Virus record (IMG/VR): IMGVR_UViG_3300009160_001803
Location: 1 to 53,858 of that record
Strand: one strand, 5' to 3'
DNA: 53,858 nt
Source of the DNA: a virus
The notes beneath the pieces were generated by a model. The model was given only the letters and a program-made list of their open reading frames with translations, made no database searches and was not told where the DNA came from. The position numbers and the translations under genes were made by a program. Shown here piece after piece: positions 30,802 to 40,224 of this stretch. How positions within the stretch are numbered: the stretch's first letter is position 1; every line of letters starts with the position of its first letter.

Positions 30802-32703
30802 TTATATTTTTTTACCACTTAAATTCATTGGCATTACGATCCCGCCAGGAACCCAAGTACCATATCCTGTTATACCTTCTACTTTACTGTTTTCATCTTC
30901 TTCTTTTTTATTCGCCTTTAACTGTGAGAAAAGAGACGCCAATCCTAAATTGGGACTTCCGTCTGGCATAGGACCTGTTGGCAAACCTACTTTTTGATAT
31001 TCCTCAATAGAATTTACAAAGGCTCTTGATGCCGAATATCCACTTAATAGTTTTGTTGCGACTAACAAAGGTTTTGGTACTGTATCACCAAATCCACTTA
31101 TTGCGATTTTTAATAACTGTAAGATTTCATCAACCACCCCCTTACACTCCCTCCAATCCTTTATTAATCTCGCGACGGTTAAGATTATTTCAATTAGTCT
31201 TAATATAATTCTTAGTCTTGTTTGAGAGGTCTCTTTTGTTACATCTAAAATTATTGCTTGTAATAAGTTTTGAATATCTTTTTTAATAATGTTAAAAAGT
31301 TCCTGTATGAAAATTGCACCTATTTGAGACATTATTTGACTTACCATCCTAAAAAATTTCTTAACAAAATCCATTAAAGATTTTACCAAGTCCCCAATTG
31401 TGGACCCAAGAGATTTTAACATTACCATTATCGGTAATAAAACTTTAGGAGATAGTAATGCAAATAAAATTGATTTAGGTAAATTTTTTAATAGACTTAG
31501 ATCAAAATTTATTTTAATTCCAAAACCACTATCATTAGATGCGTTTACAACCGCAGAACTTGCGTTGTCAACCGTAGCATCAACAGTTTGTCCCGATATA
31601 AAAATTAAATCACTAATTGCATCATTTATTAAAACAGGGTCTATAGGGACGTTTACATTATCACAATCCTCAAAAACAATAACCCCTTGATAGATATTAT
31701 TTATTCTTTCCTCTATTTCAAATAGATCAACACTTGTAAATTCAAAAAATGATTCGTCAACCTCATCTAATTCTGAAGTTTTTGATGTTCCAGCAACATC
31801 TATCTCTTTGTTTGAATCAAAACATAAACCTAAAATTCTTTGTAAGATTATTTGGAACTTTGAGAAGTCTCCGATTTTTAAATTACCTGAACCAGACTGT
31901 ATTGATAAAAATCCTGTTAACATCTCAAACAACATAGCAATTACATTGTTAAAATCTAAAATATCTAAAGACGCATAATAATCCTTTAATGTTTCTGAAA
32001 TTTTATTTATACCTGAAGATCTTGACTGTAATGTTACTTTATAAAATTGACCTGGGTTACCGATACCGTCCTGTAAAACAAACTCAATATCAAAAAGATT
32101 TTGACCCGAAGCCCCTCTATAGTATTGACCATATTGATTAAAAAATGAGGTACCCAATGATTGTATTCTATTATACAACTCTTTGTTCATTGCGAAAGGA
32201 ATAGACCCAACGTTTATAGATTGTTTTTCGTATAAAATTTTATTCTTGTCATCTGATGGATCTTTTTTTAGTAATGATAATAAATCAATTGACCTAACAG
32301 GAATATATAATGGTTGGTTTGGATTAAACTCCTGATCTTGACTACAACCAATTGTATTAATTGATTCTTTTAAAAGGATCTCAACTAACTTTGGTTTACA
32401 ATTTGCTAAGGCTCTTACAAATGTTTTTTTTAAATATTCTATAGTATTAGCCCCTTTTCTATTTGTTAAACTTGCAATATCAACTAATTCGTCTAATTGT
32501 GTTTTTTGTTTTTTTTGAGATCTTTTTTTTTCTTTCTCCGCCTCTGATTTAGACCTTCTATTTTTTTTAGAATTAACTTCTTCGTTATCTCCTTTTTTCT
32601 TAGATAATTGGGCAATATCTTGTCTTACCTGATTATAGGTTTTCGCGGCGTTTATTTTACTTTTAACATCACCATAACTAAAGTTTAAATCTTGTGATGG
32701 CAT
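30802..32703 (-). CDS. Large structural protein with hydrophobic helices, baseplate operon
   Basis: 633 residues. A Lys/Glu-rich disordered N-terminus (about 30-75) precedes a mixed domain. A region of long hydrophobic helices (about 405-540: LSLLKNLPKSILFALLSPK, IMVMLKSLGSTIGDLVKSL, FIQELFNIIKKDI) looks able to insert in membrane or pack as a helical bundle. The C-terminus carries GLPTGPMPDGSPNLG. Family not recognised. The place directly upstream of the spike gene and the hydrophobic bundle make a baseplate or injected-channel role plausible. Confidence 0.6.
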   Translation of the reverse strand: MPSQDLNFSYGDVKSKINAAKTYNQVRQDIAQLSKKKGDNEEVNSKKNRRSKSEAEKEKKRSQKKQKTQLDELVDIASLTNRKGANTIEYLKKTFVRALANCKPKLVEILLKESINTIGCSQDQEFNPNQPLYIPVRSIDLLSLLKKDPSDDKNKILYEKQSINVGSIPFAMNKELYNRIQSLGTSFFNQYGQYYRGASGQNLFDIEFVLQDGIGNPGQFYKVTLQSRSSGINKISETLKDYYASLDILDFNNVIAMLFEMLTGFLSIQSGSGNLKIGDFSKFQIILQRILGLCFDSNKEIDVAGTSKTSELDEVDESFFEFTSVDLFEIEERINNIYQGVIVFEDCDNVNVPIDPVLINDAISDLIFISGQTVDATVDNASSAVVNASNDSGFGIKINFDLSLLKNLPKSILFALLSPKVLLPIMVMLKSLGSTIGDLVKSLMDFVKKFFRMVSQIMSQIGAIFIQELFNIIKKDIQNLLQAIILDVTKETSQTRLRIILRLIEIILTVARLIKDWRECKGVVDEILQLLKIAISGFGDTVPKPLLVATKLLSGYSASRAFVNSIEEYQKVGLPTGPMPDGSPNLGLASLFSQLKANKKEEDENSKVEGITGYGTWVPGGIVMPMNLSGKKI

Positions 32704-33071
32704 TACTTATTAAGTTTGTAGTTTTTATCGTCAGTGTCTTTATTAATTAAAGATTTTAAAATATCGTCGTCCATTTCTAAATCAGATAAAGTAAAGTTAT
32801 CTTGTTTTTCTTGAGACTTTTGCCAAATTTGTGCTTGGAGTTTTGATAGAGAAAGTTTTTTCTCAACACAGTCATTTATAATTTTTTGTTGTTTTTCAAT
32901 CACAGGACCTATAAGAGTCATATCTTCAGGTTCTTTCATCATTGTTAACATTTTATTTTGAATCCTAATTGCGGTATTTCTTTGCTCAACAATTTCATTG
33001 TAGATTTCTTGCATTAAAGATAACAATGAGTCTTTAGTTAAATTAATTTCTTTTTTTGGAGGTCTTGGCAT
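32703..33071 (-). CDS. Helical protein, first gene of baseplate operon
   Basis: 122 residues, highly helical and charged (LTKDSLLSLMQEIYNEIVEQ, IEKQQKIINDCVEKKLSLSK). Likely a small structural or assembly protein. The stop overlaps the next ATG by one base (TAATG), and a late-type motif lies three bases before its own ATG. It therefore heads the operon 33071 to 29072. Confidence 0.55.
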   Translation of the reverse strand: MPRPPKKEINLTKDSLLSLMQEIYNEIVEQRNTAIRIQNKMLTMMKEPEDMTLIGPVIEKQQKIINDCVEKKLSLSKLQAQIWQKSQEKQDNFTLSDLEMDDDILKSLINKDTDDKNYKLNK

Positions 33072-33074
33072 ATC

Positions 33075-33082
33075 AATAAATA
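33075..33082 (-). promoter_or_regulatory. Late-promoter-like motif TATTTATT (minus), baseplate operon
   Basis: TATTTATT on the minus strand three bases before the ATG at 33071, in the 20-base gap after the sigma-factor gene. Confidence 0.35.
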
Positions 33083-33091
33083 TTTTTGTTT

Positions 33092-33841
33092 TTATTTTAG
33101 GATTTCATTAATTATTTCTTGATATATTTTTTTATATCTCTTTAAAGAATTCCTTATTTCTTTTGTGGATAAATTTGTCATTTCTCGTATTTCAAATAAA
33201 ACAACATTTTTATTGAACTTATTATTATTTGTATTTTCAACAAAAATATTATTATAGTTTTTAAAGATTTCCATTAAAGCCTCACCTAACTTAATTTCTT
33301 GATCGCTAATGTTTTTTTCGTTCATAGAGTCAGATAATTTAATAATAAATTTATTTATTATTTCCTCAGTTGATACATCATCATTATCTATGTGGTAAAT
33401 CATATCAGGGGCATTATGTAGGTCCGCAGAGATATCTTCATAAGATACTTTACGATTCATTTCTTTTTGGTCTTTGAGTATTTGACCCATAAGGTAGTTT
33501 TTACATATTGTACCAAAATACGAGTAAGCCTTTTTTTCTTTTGATGGTTTAAATTTATCTACTTTAGTCATCAAAAATGAATGAGTGTCTGTATGGATCT
33601 CATTAAAATCCATATCTTTTCTGTATAATTTATATCGTCTTATAATTGACGATATCATTTTATCTAAGGGAAATTTTAAATAATCATTATATATTTTGTT
33701 CTTTTCGTCCATTGTAGTTGCGGTTAGATACATTCTAACCGCAGTCTCTTGTGGTTCATCAAAATAATTATTTAACTTAGGTTTTCTTCCCTTCTTTTTC
33801 TTTTCATCCGTGTCTTCATTTAATTCAACATTTAATTCCAT
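33092..33841 (-). CDS. Late transcription sigma factor (T4 gp55-like)
   Basis: 249 residues from the ATG at 33841 (a TTG precedes it). After a basic linker (KKKKGRKPKLNNYFDEP), the core resembles gp55 and region 2 of sigma factors: IIRRYKLYRKDMDFNEIHTD, then FKPSKEKKAYSYFGTICKNY, the aromatic-rich strand-opening segment, and MGQILKDQKEMNRKVSY. The C-terminal half is helical with a possible HTH (EIREMTNLSTKEIRNSLKRY, about 216-235). It would direct host RNA polymerase to late promoters; the repeated TATTTAT(A/T) sites are the natural candidates. Its start overlaps the stop of the glycosyltransferase gene before it by one base (TGATG). Confidence 0.75.
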   Translation of the reverse strand: MELNVELNEDTDEKKKKGRKPKLNNYFDEPQETAVRMYLTATTMDEKNKIYNDYLKFPLDKMISSIIRRYKLYRKDMDFNEIHTDTHSFLMTKVDKFKPSKEKKAYSYFGTICKNYLMGQILKDQKEMNRKVSYEDISADLHNAPDMIYHIDNDDVSTEEIINKFIIKLSDSMNEKNISDQEIKLGEALMEIFKNYNNIFVENTNNNKFNKNVVLFEIREMTNLSTKEIRNSLKRYKKIYQEIINEILK

Positions 33842-34647
33842 CAAACCTCTTGTGGTTCATACTTTATCTCTCTTTGTTTGATATAGAAATATTCTTTTTT
33901 TGCTGAGTCAATCCAAAATTTGGCTTCATCTTCACTTATTCTGTTATCACCATTTTTGTAATTCCAAAAAATAGACCCTTCTCTTAAATTCATATGTTTG
34001 TAACCAATTTTAGGTATTGACATGACCTTAACGGAATTTTGTGTCAACCTTAAAAAGAATTCATAACCAAAAGTTAATTTAATATTATTTTTTAACCCTC
34101 CATTATTAATAAATTCTTCTTTTTTAATAACCAATCCCGAAATTTGAAAATTTTGATAGTTGAGTAGTGTTTCATTAGTTAGAATCCCCATGTCTTGTGA
34201 TATGTTTGCGGCAAAAGTGGCCTCATTAGTAAACCCAACAAAAACTCCTTGATCGTTAACGTCAACAACAATAGGTAAAAATAACCCAACATTTTTATAA
34301 ATGTCCATATATTTTGATGCGTTTTTAAACCAAATGTTAGAGTACTCATCATCAAACTCTAATAGAGATACCCAAGTTGAGTTTGCTGAAGACACACCAT
34401 AGTTAACTTGGTCTGCAAAATTAGGTTCCTTTTCCCAAACTAATTTTACAACATTAAGACCTTCAAAATCATATGAGTTAATGTGATCAGTTAAATCTGT
34501 TTCATCACAATAAACAATTACTAATTCATTCACAAAATCTTTTTGATTTTTAACTGAAGTGATACATTTATTAAAATAATCCTCGAAGTTTCTGGCTTTA
34601 CCTGATTTAATAGGTAGTACTACCGATATTGTATTTTTATTTTCCAT
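33841..34647 (-). CDS. Glycosyltransferase, GT2-like (GT-A fold)
   Basis: 268 residues. ISVVLPIKSGKARNFEDYF opens like a family 2 transferase, ANSTWVSLLEFDDEYSNIWF gives the D-x-D-type metal site (FDDEY), and FISGLVIKKEEF-like and FGYEFFLRL segments follow in the order usual for the fold. It would move a sugar from a nucleotide donor to a glycan or protein. It directly precedes the sigma-factor gene and is next to a GT4-type gene. Confidence 0.7.
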   Translation of the reverse strand: MENKNTISVVLPIKSGKARNFEDYFNKCITSVKNQKDFVNELVIVYCDETDLTDHINSYDFEGLNVVKLVWEKEPNFADQVNYGVSSANSTWVSLLEFDDEYSNIWFKNASKYMDIYKNVGLFLPIVVDVNDQGVFVGFTNEATFAANISQDMGILTNETLLNYQNFQISGLVIKKEEFINNGGLKNNIKLTFGYEFFLRLTQNSVKVMSIPKIGYKHMNLREGSIFWNYKNGDNRISEDEAKFWIDSAKKEYFYIKQREIKYEPQEV

Positions 34648-34649
34648 AT

Positions 34650-35708
34650 TTATATTGTTTCTAATTTATTTAATTGGGATTCAAAACTTTCCAATCTTGT
34701 GTTTATTGCTCCATTAAAGAATTCAAGAACATCTGATTTAAATTTTTCTTCATTGGATAAATTTTCTGATGTTTTTTCCATGTTTAAATAAAGTTCAGGG
34801 TTAATATTGTCTTCTAACCAATTTTGGATAAAGTCGGCAATTACGTCAGGTAACATATTTTTATTGTTAATCCAAACACCATTATCTTCTCCCATCCAAT
34901 TTGGAACTAAGTTAGGTACTAAACCAATAACAGGGATCCCCATTTTAATTGATTCCAATGGGAAAGTTCCCCAACCACTAACTTCGTCAATCCAGACAGA
35001 AACAAAACTATCTTTCATTGCTTCGGCAAATTCTACTTCAGATAGACCTCTTAAATCTCTAAATGTTAACCATCTATATTGTGGGAATTTGACGTAAAAA
35101 GTTTTAATTAAATTTGTTGTGTCTCTATGGTCTCTTGTGTGAATTGAGATAATTGTCTTAGGTGGAAGTTCCTGTTTTTTAAATGTCTCAGAAATTTTAG
35201 GCTCAATTACATCCACAGAAACATTTCTAACAACATTCTTAATATATTCTTTTTGATTTTCAGATGTTGTTAAACATTTTAAAAACCCTAAAAGAGGCCA
35301 TGTTTGTCCAGGTTGTAAAGTTTCAAAAATATAGTCATAAGATTGACAAAGAACAATTTTACCACAAGGTAAGTTTGTAATTTGATCCATAACGAAACCA
35401 TAAATTTCAGGAATTACAATAAGATCTTCAGGAGAGACATCTAAGTTAGTACCTTCAATTGCCTTATGAGGTAACTCAGTCATATACTCTTCACTAAGCC
35501 AACTTGATACTCCGAAGTAATCTGGTTTTTCGTGAAGGATAATAGGGTTAAATCCTTCTTTTTTTAATTCCATCGCAATTTCGTAGATATATCTAACCGA
35601 TGCCTTGGCATTTCCTTTAGTGTCTTGTACTAGAAAATAAATTCTAGATTTTTTGTCTTTCATGTTTTGAATAGACCTTTCTAACTTTGTTATTTGTTCA
35701 GCATTCAT
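34650..35708 (-). CDS. Glycosyltransferase, GT4-like (GT-B fold)
   Basis: 352 residues. IYFLVQDTKGNAKASVRYIYE at the N-terminus matches the first Rossmann unit of GT-B enzymes. The second half has IISIHTRDHRDTT, FVSVWIDEVSGWGTFPLESIKMGIPVIG split around 240-270, where the E of FPLESIKMG takes the place of the E-x7-E donor-binding motif. Substrate unknown. Two bases separate it from the next gene, so it is part of one long operon. Confidence 0.75.
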   Translation of the reverse strand: MNAEQITKLERSIQNMKDKKSRIYFLVQDTKGNAKASVRYIYEIAMELKKEGFNPIILHEKPDYFGVSSWLSEEYMTELPHKAIEGTNLDVSPEDLIVIPEIYGFVMDQITNLPCGKIVLCQSYDYIFETLQPGQTWPLLGFLKCLTTSENQKEYIKNVVRNVSVDVIEPKISETFKKQELPPKTIISIHTRDHRDTTNLIKTFYVKFPQYRWLTFRDLRGLSEVEFAEAMKDSFVSVWIDEVSGWGTFPLESIKMGIPVIGLVPNLVPNWMGEDNGVWINNKNMLPDVIADFIQNWLEDNINPELYLNMEKTSENLSNEEKFKSDVLEFFNGAINTRLESFESQLNKLETI

Positions 35709-35711
35709 ATT

Positions 35712-35966
35712 TTATAATTTAGTTATTATTTTTTTCATTAATAGGGTGTTAAACGCGATTTTAAAAGGTATTGATACTTCATTACTTTTTAATCCTAAAT
35801 CTTCGTCAACTTCGTTACTTTCCGTGAGAACAGTTTCTAGCATCGATTTAATAACCTCATATTTTACTAAATGTATTTGAGGTTCTCCGCTAACAATCGC
35901 CAAATTGACATAGTTCTCCATTACGTCAAGATCAACATAATAGTTTTCATTCAATATTTTAAACAT
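35712..35966 (-). CDS. Small hypothetical protein
   Basis: 84 residues, acidic, helical in the C-terminal two thirds (EVIKSMLETVLTESNEVDED). Not recognised. It overlaps the end of the HAD-like gene by eight bases and precedes the GT4-like gene by three bases. Confidence 0.6.
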   Translation of the reverse strand: MFKILNENYYVDLDVMENYVNLAIVSGEPQIHLVKYEVIKSMLETVLTESNEVDEDLGLKSNEVSIPFKIAFNTLLMKKIITKL

Positions 35967-36618
35967 TGTAATTTATTTTTTTTAATTCCTCCTCAAATTC
36001 AGATAATGATTTAATCGTAAATTCTGAAGGTATGTGTTTATTGTATTGGGTTTCATATTTTATTAAAATTTTATCCTCATACTTATTCAATAATAAGTCA
36101 GGGTTTGATGTAAGTAAAATATCAATTTCATTAAACATTTTATTTTTTGTTATTTCACTATAAAATAATACTTTTTCTATTAAACAACCAAACTTGGACA
36201 AAAAGAACAAAGATGATGGTTTTGACCTACCGATTTCATCTGAAACAATCATTAAGTCGTAAGTATCTCTTAAGTTATAGTAAATATCATTTAATATATT
36301 AAATGATAACATTTCACTAGATGGGGCATGACCAAACAATTCCATTGTATACTCCTCATACATAAAAGAATATAAATCATCTTTTGATGGAAATGAAAAA
36401 TGAGAACTTAAATCTAAAGATGTGACATCATTTAATATTTCATATTTAAATTGACTTTCCGCTAATTCTAATTCAGTGTTGCCGGAAAGATCCATCAAAT
36501 ACGTCTGATTAGTTTGGTCAACCTCACTTTTATCAATCATATGTTTTTCATAAAGTTGTGTAAATTTACCGATGGTGTCTCTAAGAACACCATTAATTTC
36601 AATCCCTATTCTCTTCAT
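35959..36618 (-). CDS. HAD-like protein with substituted catalytic Asp
   Basis: 219 residues. The N-terminus KRIGIEINGVLRDTI follows the HAD motif I (usually D-x-D-G-x-x-R-D), but both Asp are changed (E7 and N9). A motif II-like SDEIGRSKPSSLFFLSKFG (about 126-144) and DILLTSNPDLL (about 166-176) keep the fold pattern. With the nucleophile replaced, classic phosphatase activity is unlikely, so a binding or regulatory role is more probable. It overlaps the phoH gene by 20 bases. Confidence 0.6.
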   Translation of the reverse strand: MKRIGIEINGVLRDTIGKFTQLYEKHMIDKSEVDQTNQTYLMDLSGNTELELAESQFKYEILNDVTSLDLSSHFSFPSKDDLYSFMYEEYTMELFGHAPSSEMLSFNILNDIYYNLRDTYDLMIVSDEIGRSKPSSLFFLSKFGCLIEKVLFYSEITKNKMFNEIDILLTSNPDLLLNKYEDKILIKYETQYNKHIPSEFTIKSLSEFEEELKKINYNV

Positions 36619-37336
36619 ACTTATCTAAAATTTGAGTAATTAATGGGTTTCTAACATTTTTGGCGTCTTTAAAATCATAAAGACCAATTTTATTAACATT
36701 TTTAAATCTTTTCAATGCGTCATATAATCCTGATTGAGTCTTGTCTTTATATCGGTCAGTTTGTTCAAGATCCCCTGATATGAAGAATTTACTATTATAA
36801 CCAATTCTTGTTACCAATAGTTTCATCTGATTAGGGGTTGAGTTCTGAGCTTCTTCAAAAATAAGAATTGAGTTATCGATATTCATACCTCTCATATATG
36901 CCAAAGCAAATACCTCAATGATATCGGCTTTTTTTAATTCTTCCCTTGCCTCTTTACCAATGATTTTATTTAAAAGGTAATACGAGGGAAAAATGTAAGG
37001 GTCTAATTTTTCTTCTAAGTTTCCAGGTAAAGATCCTAATTTTTCTTCGGCTTCAACCGCAGGTCTAACAATAATTATTTTCTCGTAAGAGTTGTTCGGA
37101 TCAATTAACAAATCAACCGCCGCCTTCATTGAAATGAAACTTTTACCGACTCCTGCAGGTCCTGAACAAATTGTGATTTCTTTTTCTTTCAGAAGGTTAT
37201 AATATTCTTCTTGATGGTCAGATAAAAATTTATTTTTTTGTTTCTTTTTTATTATTGTATTAATAAAATCTTTTTTGGAAATTGGTTGTGATGTTGGGGT
37301 TTCTTCTTTTTGTGGTACTATTTTTTTTCTTGTCAT
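36599..37336 (-). CDS. phoH: PhoH-like P-loop ATPase
   Basis: 245 residues. Walker A GPAGVGKS (59-66), VRPAVEAEEKLGSLPG (90-105), a Walker B ILIFEEAQN (157-165) and FISGDLEQTD (185-194) are the PhoH signature. PhoH proteins are common in phages and are thought to act on RNA or as helicases. The N-terminal 40 residues are Lys-rich. It overlaps the HAD-like gene by 20 bases and is probably co-expressed with it. Confidence 0.9.
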   Translation of the reverse strand: MTRKKIVPQKEETPTSQPISKKDFINTIIKKKQKNKFLSDHQEEYYNLLKEKEITICSGPAGVGKSFISMKAAVDLLIDPNNSYEKIIIVRPAVEAEEKLGSLPGNLEEKLDPYIFPSYYLLNKIIGKEAREELKKADIIEVFALAYMRGMNIDNSILIFEEAQNSTPNQMKLLVTRIGYNSKFFISGDLEQTDRYKDKTQSGLYDALKRFKNVNKIGLYDFKDAKNVRNPLITQILDKYEENRD

Positions 37337-37386
37337 TTTAAATTATTATTTGTTTATTATGTTAACTGATTATTCTACATAGAGTT

Positions 37387-38097
37387 TTATTTACCTCTCA
37401 GTTCATAACCTTCTTCATCGTGTCGACAAGTTAAGTCATTAATATATTTACTTTTTAATTTATTATTAACAATAAATTTAGAGACCCTACTCCAGTATTC
37501 CGCATCTCCAGGAGACCCAACTGTACCTGTTTCTTTAAACAAATCAATATATCTTAATGGAATAGTTTTAATATTCATACAAACTGAAGAATGTATTACC
37601 CCGCAAGGAACGGGTAAAAAATCAATATACTTATCGTTAGATGTTATTCTTGGTAAATATCCATTCTTATAGGTTGATTTGGTGATAATAAAATCTGTTT
37701 TATCATTATTAACTAATTTGGCTATCTCTTCTAAGTGGTTTGGATACCAAAAATCGTCGTGATTTAAAAAACAAACGTAATCTATATTTTCTTTTACACA
37801 AAGATCCATAGCGTAATTTGTGGCAAAAGTTCCGGCATATGACCATAAAGCTTGTTTGTTATCACCATATACATCCCTTTCGTGCGCGAATTCTAAATTC
37901 TCACAATAATTGTCGGTTAAACTTATTAATTTTTTATATTGGTTAAACTCAATTTCGTCTTCATACCTATCCCCTATTAAAAATATTTTATAATTTTTAT
38001 ATGTTTGGTTTAATACGGAATTTAGAGTATTTGTTAAATACTCAATAGTCTTACCGTCTTTTCTTTTATATGTACAAATTATTACCCCTATTTTCAT
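37387..38097 (-). CDS. Glycosyltransferase family 2
   Basis: 236 residues. KIGVIICTYKRKDGKTIEYL, SVLNQTYKNYKIFLIGDR and YVCFLNHDDFWYPNHLEEI (about 109-127) are classic GT2 motifs with the D-D metal site. A predicted acceptor region with RHDEEGYEL closes the chain. The start overlaps the stop of the fusion gene at 38094 by four bases (ATGA). Confidence 0.85.
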   Translation of the reverse strand: MKIGVIICTYKRKDGKTIEYLTNTLNSVLNQTYKNYKIFLIGDRYEDEIEFNQYKKLISLTDNYCENLEFAHERDVYGDNKQALWSYAGTFATNYAMDLCVKENIDYVCFLNHDDFWYPNHLEEIAKLVNNDKTDFIITKSTYKNGYLPRITSNDKYIDFLPVPCGVIHSSVCMNIKTIPLRYIDLFKETGTVGSPGDAEYWSRVSKFIVNNKLKSKYINDLTCRHDEEGYELRGK

Positions 38098-39263
38098 TTT
38101 TTTCCTTTTTTACAAACAAACATTATACTAGAACATAGATCAGGATATTGTTGGCCTAATTTAAAACAACCATCCAAATATTCTTTAGAAATAATGTCAG
38201 TACTTAATAATCTGTCCCATTGAAAGTTGGCTAAAGCCTTAAAAAAAATTCCACTCCTATGTAAGATTTCTAAACCTGATTCTGTTATATCTCGTTCTAA
38301 AGTATCTAACGTATAGGTTATATTGTGTCCGTGTTTTTTTTCTGATTCGGTAATCGCATTATTGTTTGATATAAGACCCATTTTAACCGCAATTTGTCTG
38401 GACGGAGCATTTGCATTTGGACAAACAACAAATAAGACACCGTCATCTGTTAACCAGTTATCGTTTATTTTTTTTAATAACCTTACAGGGTTATCTATAT
38501 GTTCTAAAACATGAGTTAAAATAACGTTATCAAACTTTTCTGACATATTTAAATCCTCAAAAGTCGATAAGATAATGTTTACATCATTATTAAATTTTTT
38601 ATTTGCAATCTTAACCGCATCTTCAGATCCCTCAATACAAGTTATTTTTTTAAAAAAAGGAATAATTTTTTCTGTAAAATCTCCTTTATAACTACCTAAT
38701 TCTAAAACATTATCTCCTTTAAAAAAAGGGATAAAAGATTTAACCATGTAGTTGTGCATCACATCAAAATCAAAGTTGTAAGAGTATTTGTGATCTTTAG
38801 TGTCTAAAGATTCTTCATTATAATTTCTTGTTGTATCTAATTTCATAATTAACTTATTTTCAGTTTGATCATTTATTTTAAATTTATTTCTTTTATAAAA
38901 TTTAATAGCATTTAGGTTATTTTTAAATACTTCTAAGGTTATTTCACAATAATTTTGAGATATTACATATTCTTTACAATTATATAATAGTTCTTTGGCA
39001 ATACCATTTTTTTGATAATTGTACTCAACGCTTACATTAGTAATAAAGGATGTTTTATTTTTTGGGTTGGTGTATAGAACTAACAACCCAATTAAGTTGG
39101 AGTTATGGTAACATTCAAATCTTACTCCCTTATTATGTAATTTTTTAGAATACATTTCTATGTCAACATAATCACCTAAACTTGGGGTAAATAGATTTGA
39201 GCATTTTTTTAAATGGTCTGTAATGTTCTCTAAACTAGAATTATTTACTTTATACTCAAACAT
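38094..39263 (-). CDS. GNAT acetyltransferase fused to SAM methyltransferase
   Basis: 389 residues. The N-terminal half (about 40-145) is a GNAT fold: ITNVSVEYNYQKNGIAKELL carries the acetyl-CoA loop (Q-x-x-G-I-A), and NNLNAIKFYKRNKF the closing helix. The C-terminal half (about 165-389) is a class I methyltransferase: VLELGSYKGDFTEKI, then the acidic CIEGSED and VILTHVLEHIDNPVRLLKKI. A single protein could acylate and methylate the same sugar, as in the making of N-acylated, O-methylated amino sugars. Overlaps with both neighbouring genes tie it to the glycan operon. Confidence 0.8.
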   Translation of the reverse strand: MFEYKVNNSSLENITDHLKKCSNLFTPSLGDYVDIEMYSKKLHNKGVRFECYHNSNLIGLLVLYTNPKNKTSFITNVSVEYNYQKNGIAKELLYNCKEYVISQNYCEITLEVFKNNLNAIKFYKRNKFKINDQTENKLIMKLDTTRNYNEESLDTKDHKYSYNFDFDVMHNYMVKSFIPFFKGDNVLELGSYKGDFTEKIIPFFKKITCIEGSEDAVKIANKKFNNDVNIILSTFEDLNMSEKFDNVILTHVLEHIDNPVRLLKKINDNWLTDDGVLFVVCPNANAPSRQIAVKMGLISNNNAITESEKKHGHNITYTLDTLERDITESGLEILHRSGIFFKALANFQWDRLLSTDIISKEYLDGCFKLGQQYPDLCSSIMFVCKKGKK

Positions 39264-40224
39264 TTTTTTCTAAGATTGCTAAACCAAAACCATATTTACC
39301 AAAATCATTGCCGTTATAAGTCATATATGTTTCATTATTTATTTTAAAAACGTGAGGGTAGTGTTGCATTGTACTGTCCCACCCGCCTTCTGAATAGGAT
39401 ATTCCTGACTCACTGTCTTTACGATTCCAATTGAATAAATCTTTTGACGTTGCGTAACCTATTTTATATCCTCTCCCTAAAGTCTCTCTAAAATCTGTCC
39501 CCTCTCTGTACACAAAATACATATGATATTCTCCGTTATATTCAAAAACATCGGGACCTGCTTGGCATTCATTTTCACCTAAAACATCGTTTATAATATT
39601 TTTATTATATCTTTCCCATTTTATTCCATCTTTAGATGTTGCCATTCTATTTTTATAAATTATTTCTGGTCTACCGTTTACGTTTATCCATTTTGTTCCT
39701 GATAAATAAAACATAAACCATTCATTATTAAATTTTCTAATTTTTGGTCCACTAATAACAAAAGGTTCGTCTAAATCTGCAGAAATGATTGGTCCTTTAC
39801 CTAATCTTTTAAATGTTTCTCCATTATCATAACTAATCGCAACCCCAATTGAGGTGTTAAATGGTACTGATTGTCCTCTTGTCCATCCCGCATAATAGAA
39901 AAGAATTTTGTCTCCATCAACAATATTAGAAGATGGATAAACCGCAAATTCATCAAATGTTCCTAATTCCCCTAGATCCATTATTGGTTTATCTGAAACT
40001 CTTATTATTTTAGTTAGATCTTCTTTATCAACGTCTAAAAATGTGGTGTATGATTTTGCAAATCCATTTATATCGTTTTCAGGTCTACAAGAAAAATATA
40101 TCCTTACAACCTCATCCAATACTAAAGTATGAGTACATTGGGAGTGGGTCTTCATCCAAGACCGATCAATCCCATCATTCCATTTTGTTGGATCAAATAT
40201 ATGTCCTAGTTTTTTCCATTTCAT
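39256..40224 (-). CDS. Beta-propeller glycosidase-like protein (GH43/GH32-like)
   Basis: 322 residues. Repeated blade patterns are visible: SIGVAISYDNGETFKRLGKG, RMATSKDGIKWERYNK and KIGYATSKDLFNWNRKD, each an S-x-D-x-x-x-F/W blade edge. Acidic residues near the N-terminus (CRPENDING) and in AGPDVFEYNGEYHMYF are at places typical for five-bladed propeller glycosidases. The same type occurs in surface-polysaccharide clusters of Bacteroidota. It has no signal peptide, so it may act on intermediates in the cytoplasm. It overlaps its neighbours by eight and four bases. Confidence 0.65.
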   Translation of the reverse strand: MKWKKLGHIFDPTKWNDGIDRSWMKTHSQCTHTLVLDEVVRIYFSCRPENDINGFAKSYTTFLDVDKEDLTKIIRVSDKPIMDLGELGTFDEFAVYPSSNIVDGDKILFYYAGWTRGQSVPFNTSIGVAISYDNGETFKRLGKGPIISADLDEPFVISGPKIRKFNNEWFMFYLSGTKWINVNGRPEIIYKNRMATSKDGIKWERYNKNIINDVLGENECQAGPDVFEYNGEYHMYFVYREGTDFRETLGRGYKIGYATSKDLFNWNRKDSESGISYSEGGWDSTMQHYPHVFKINNETYMTYNGNDFGKYGFGLAILEKNV

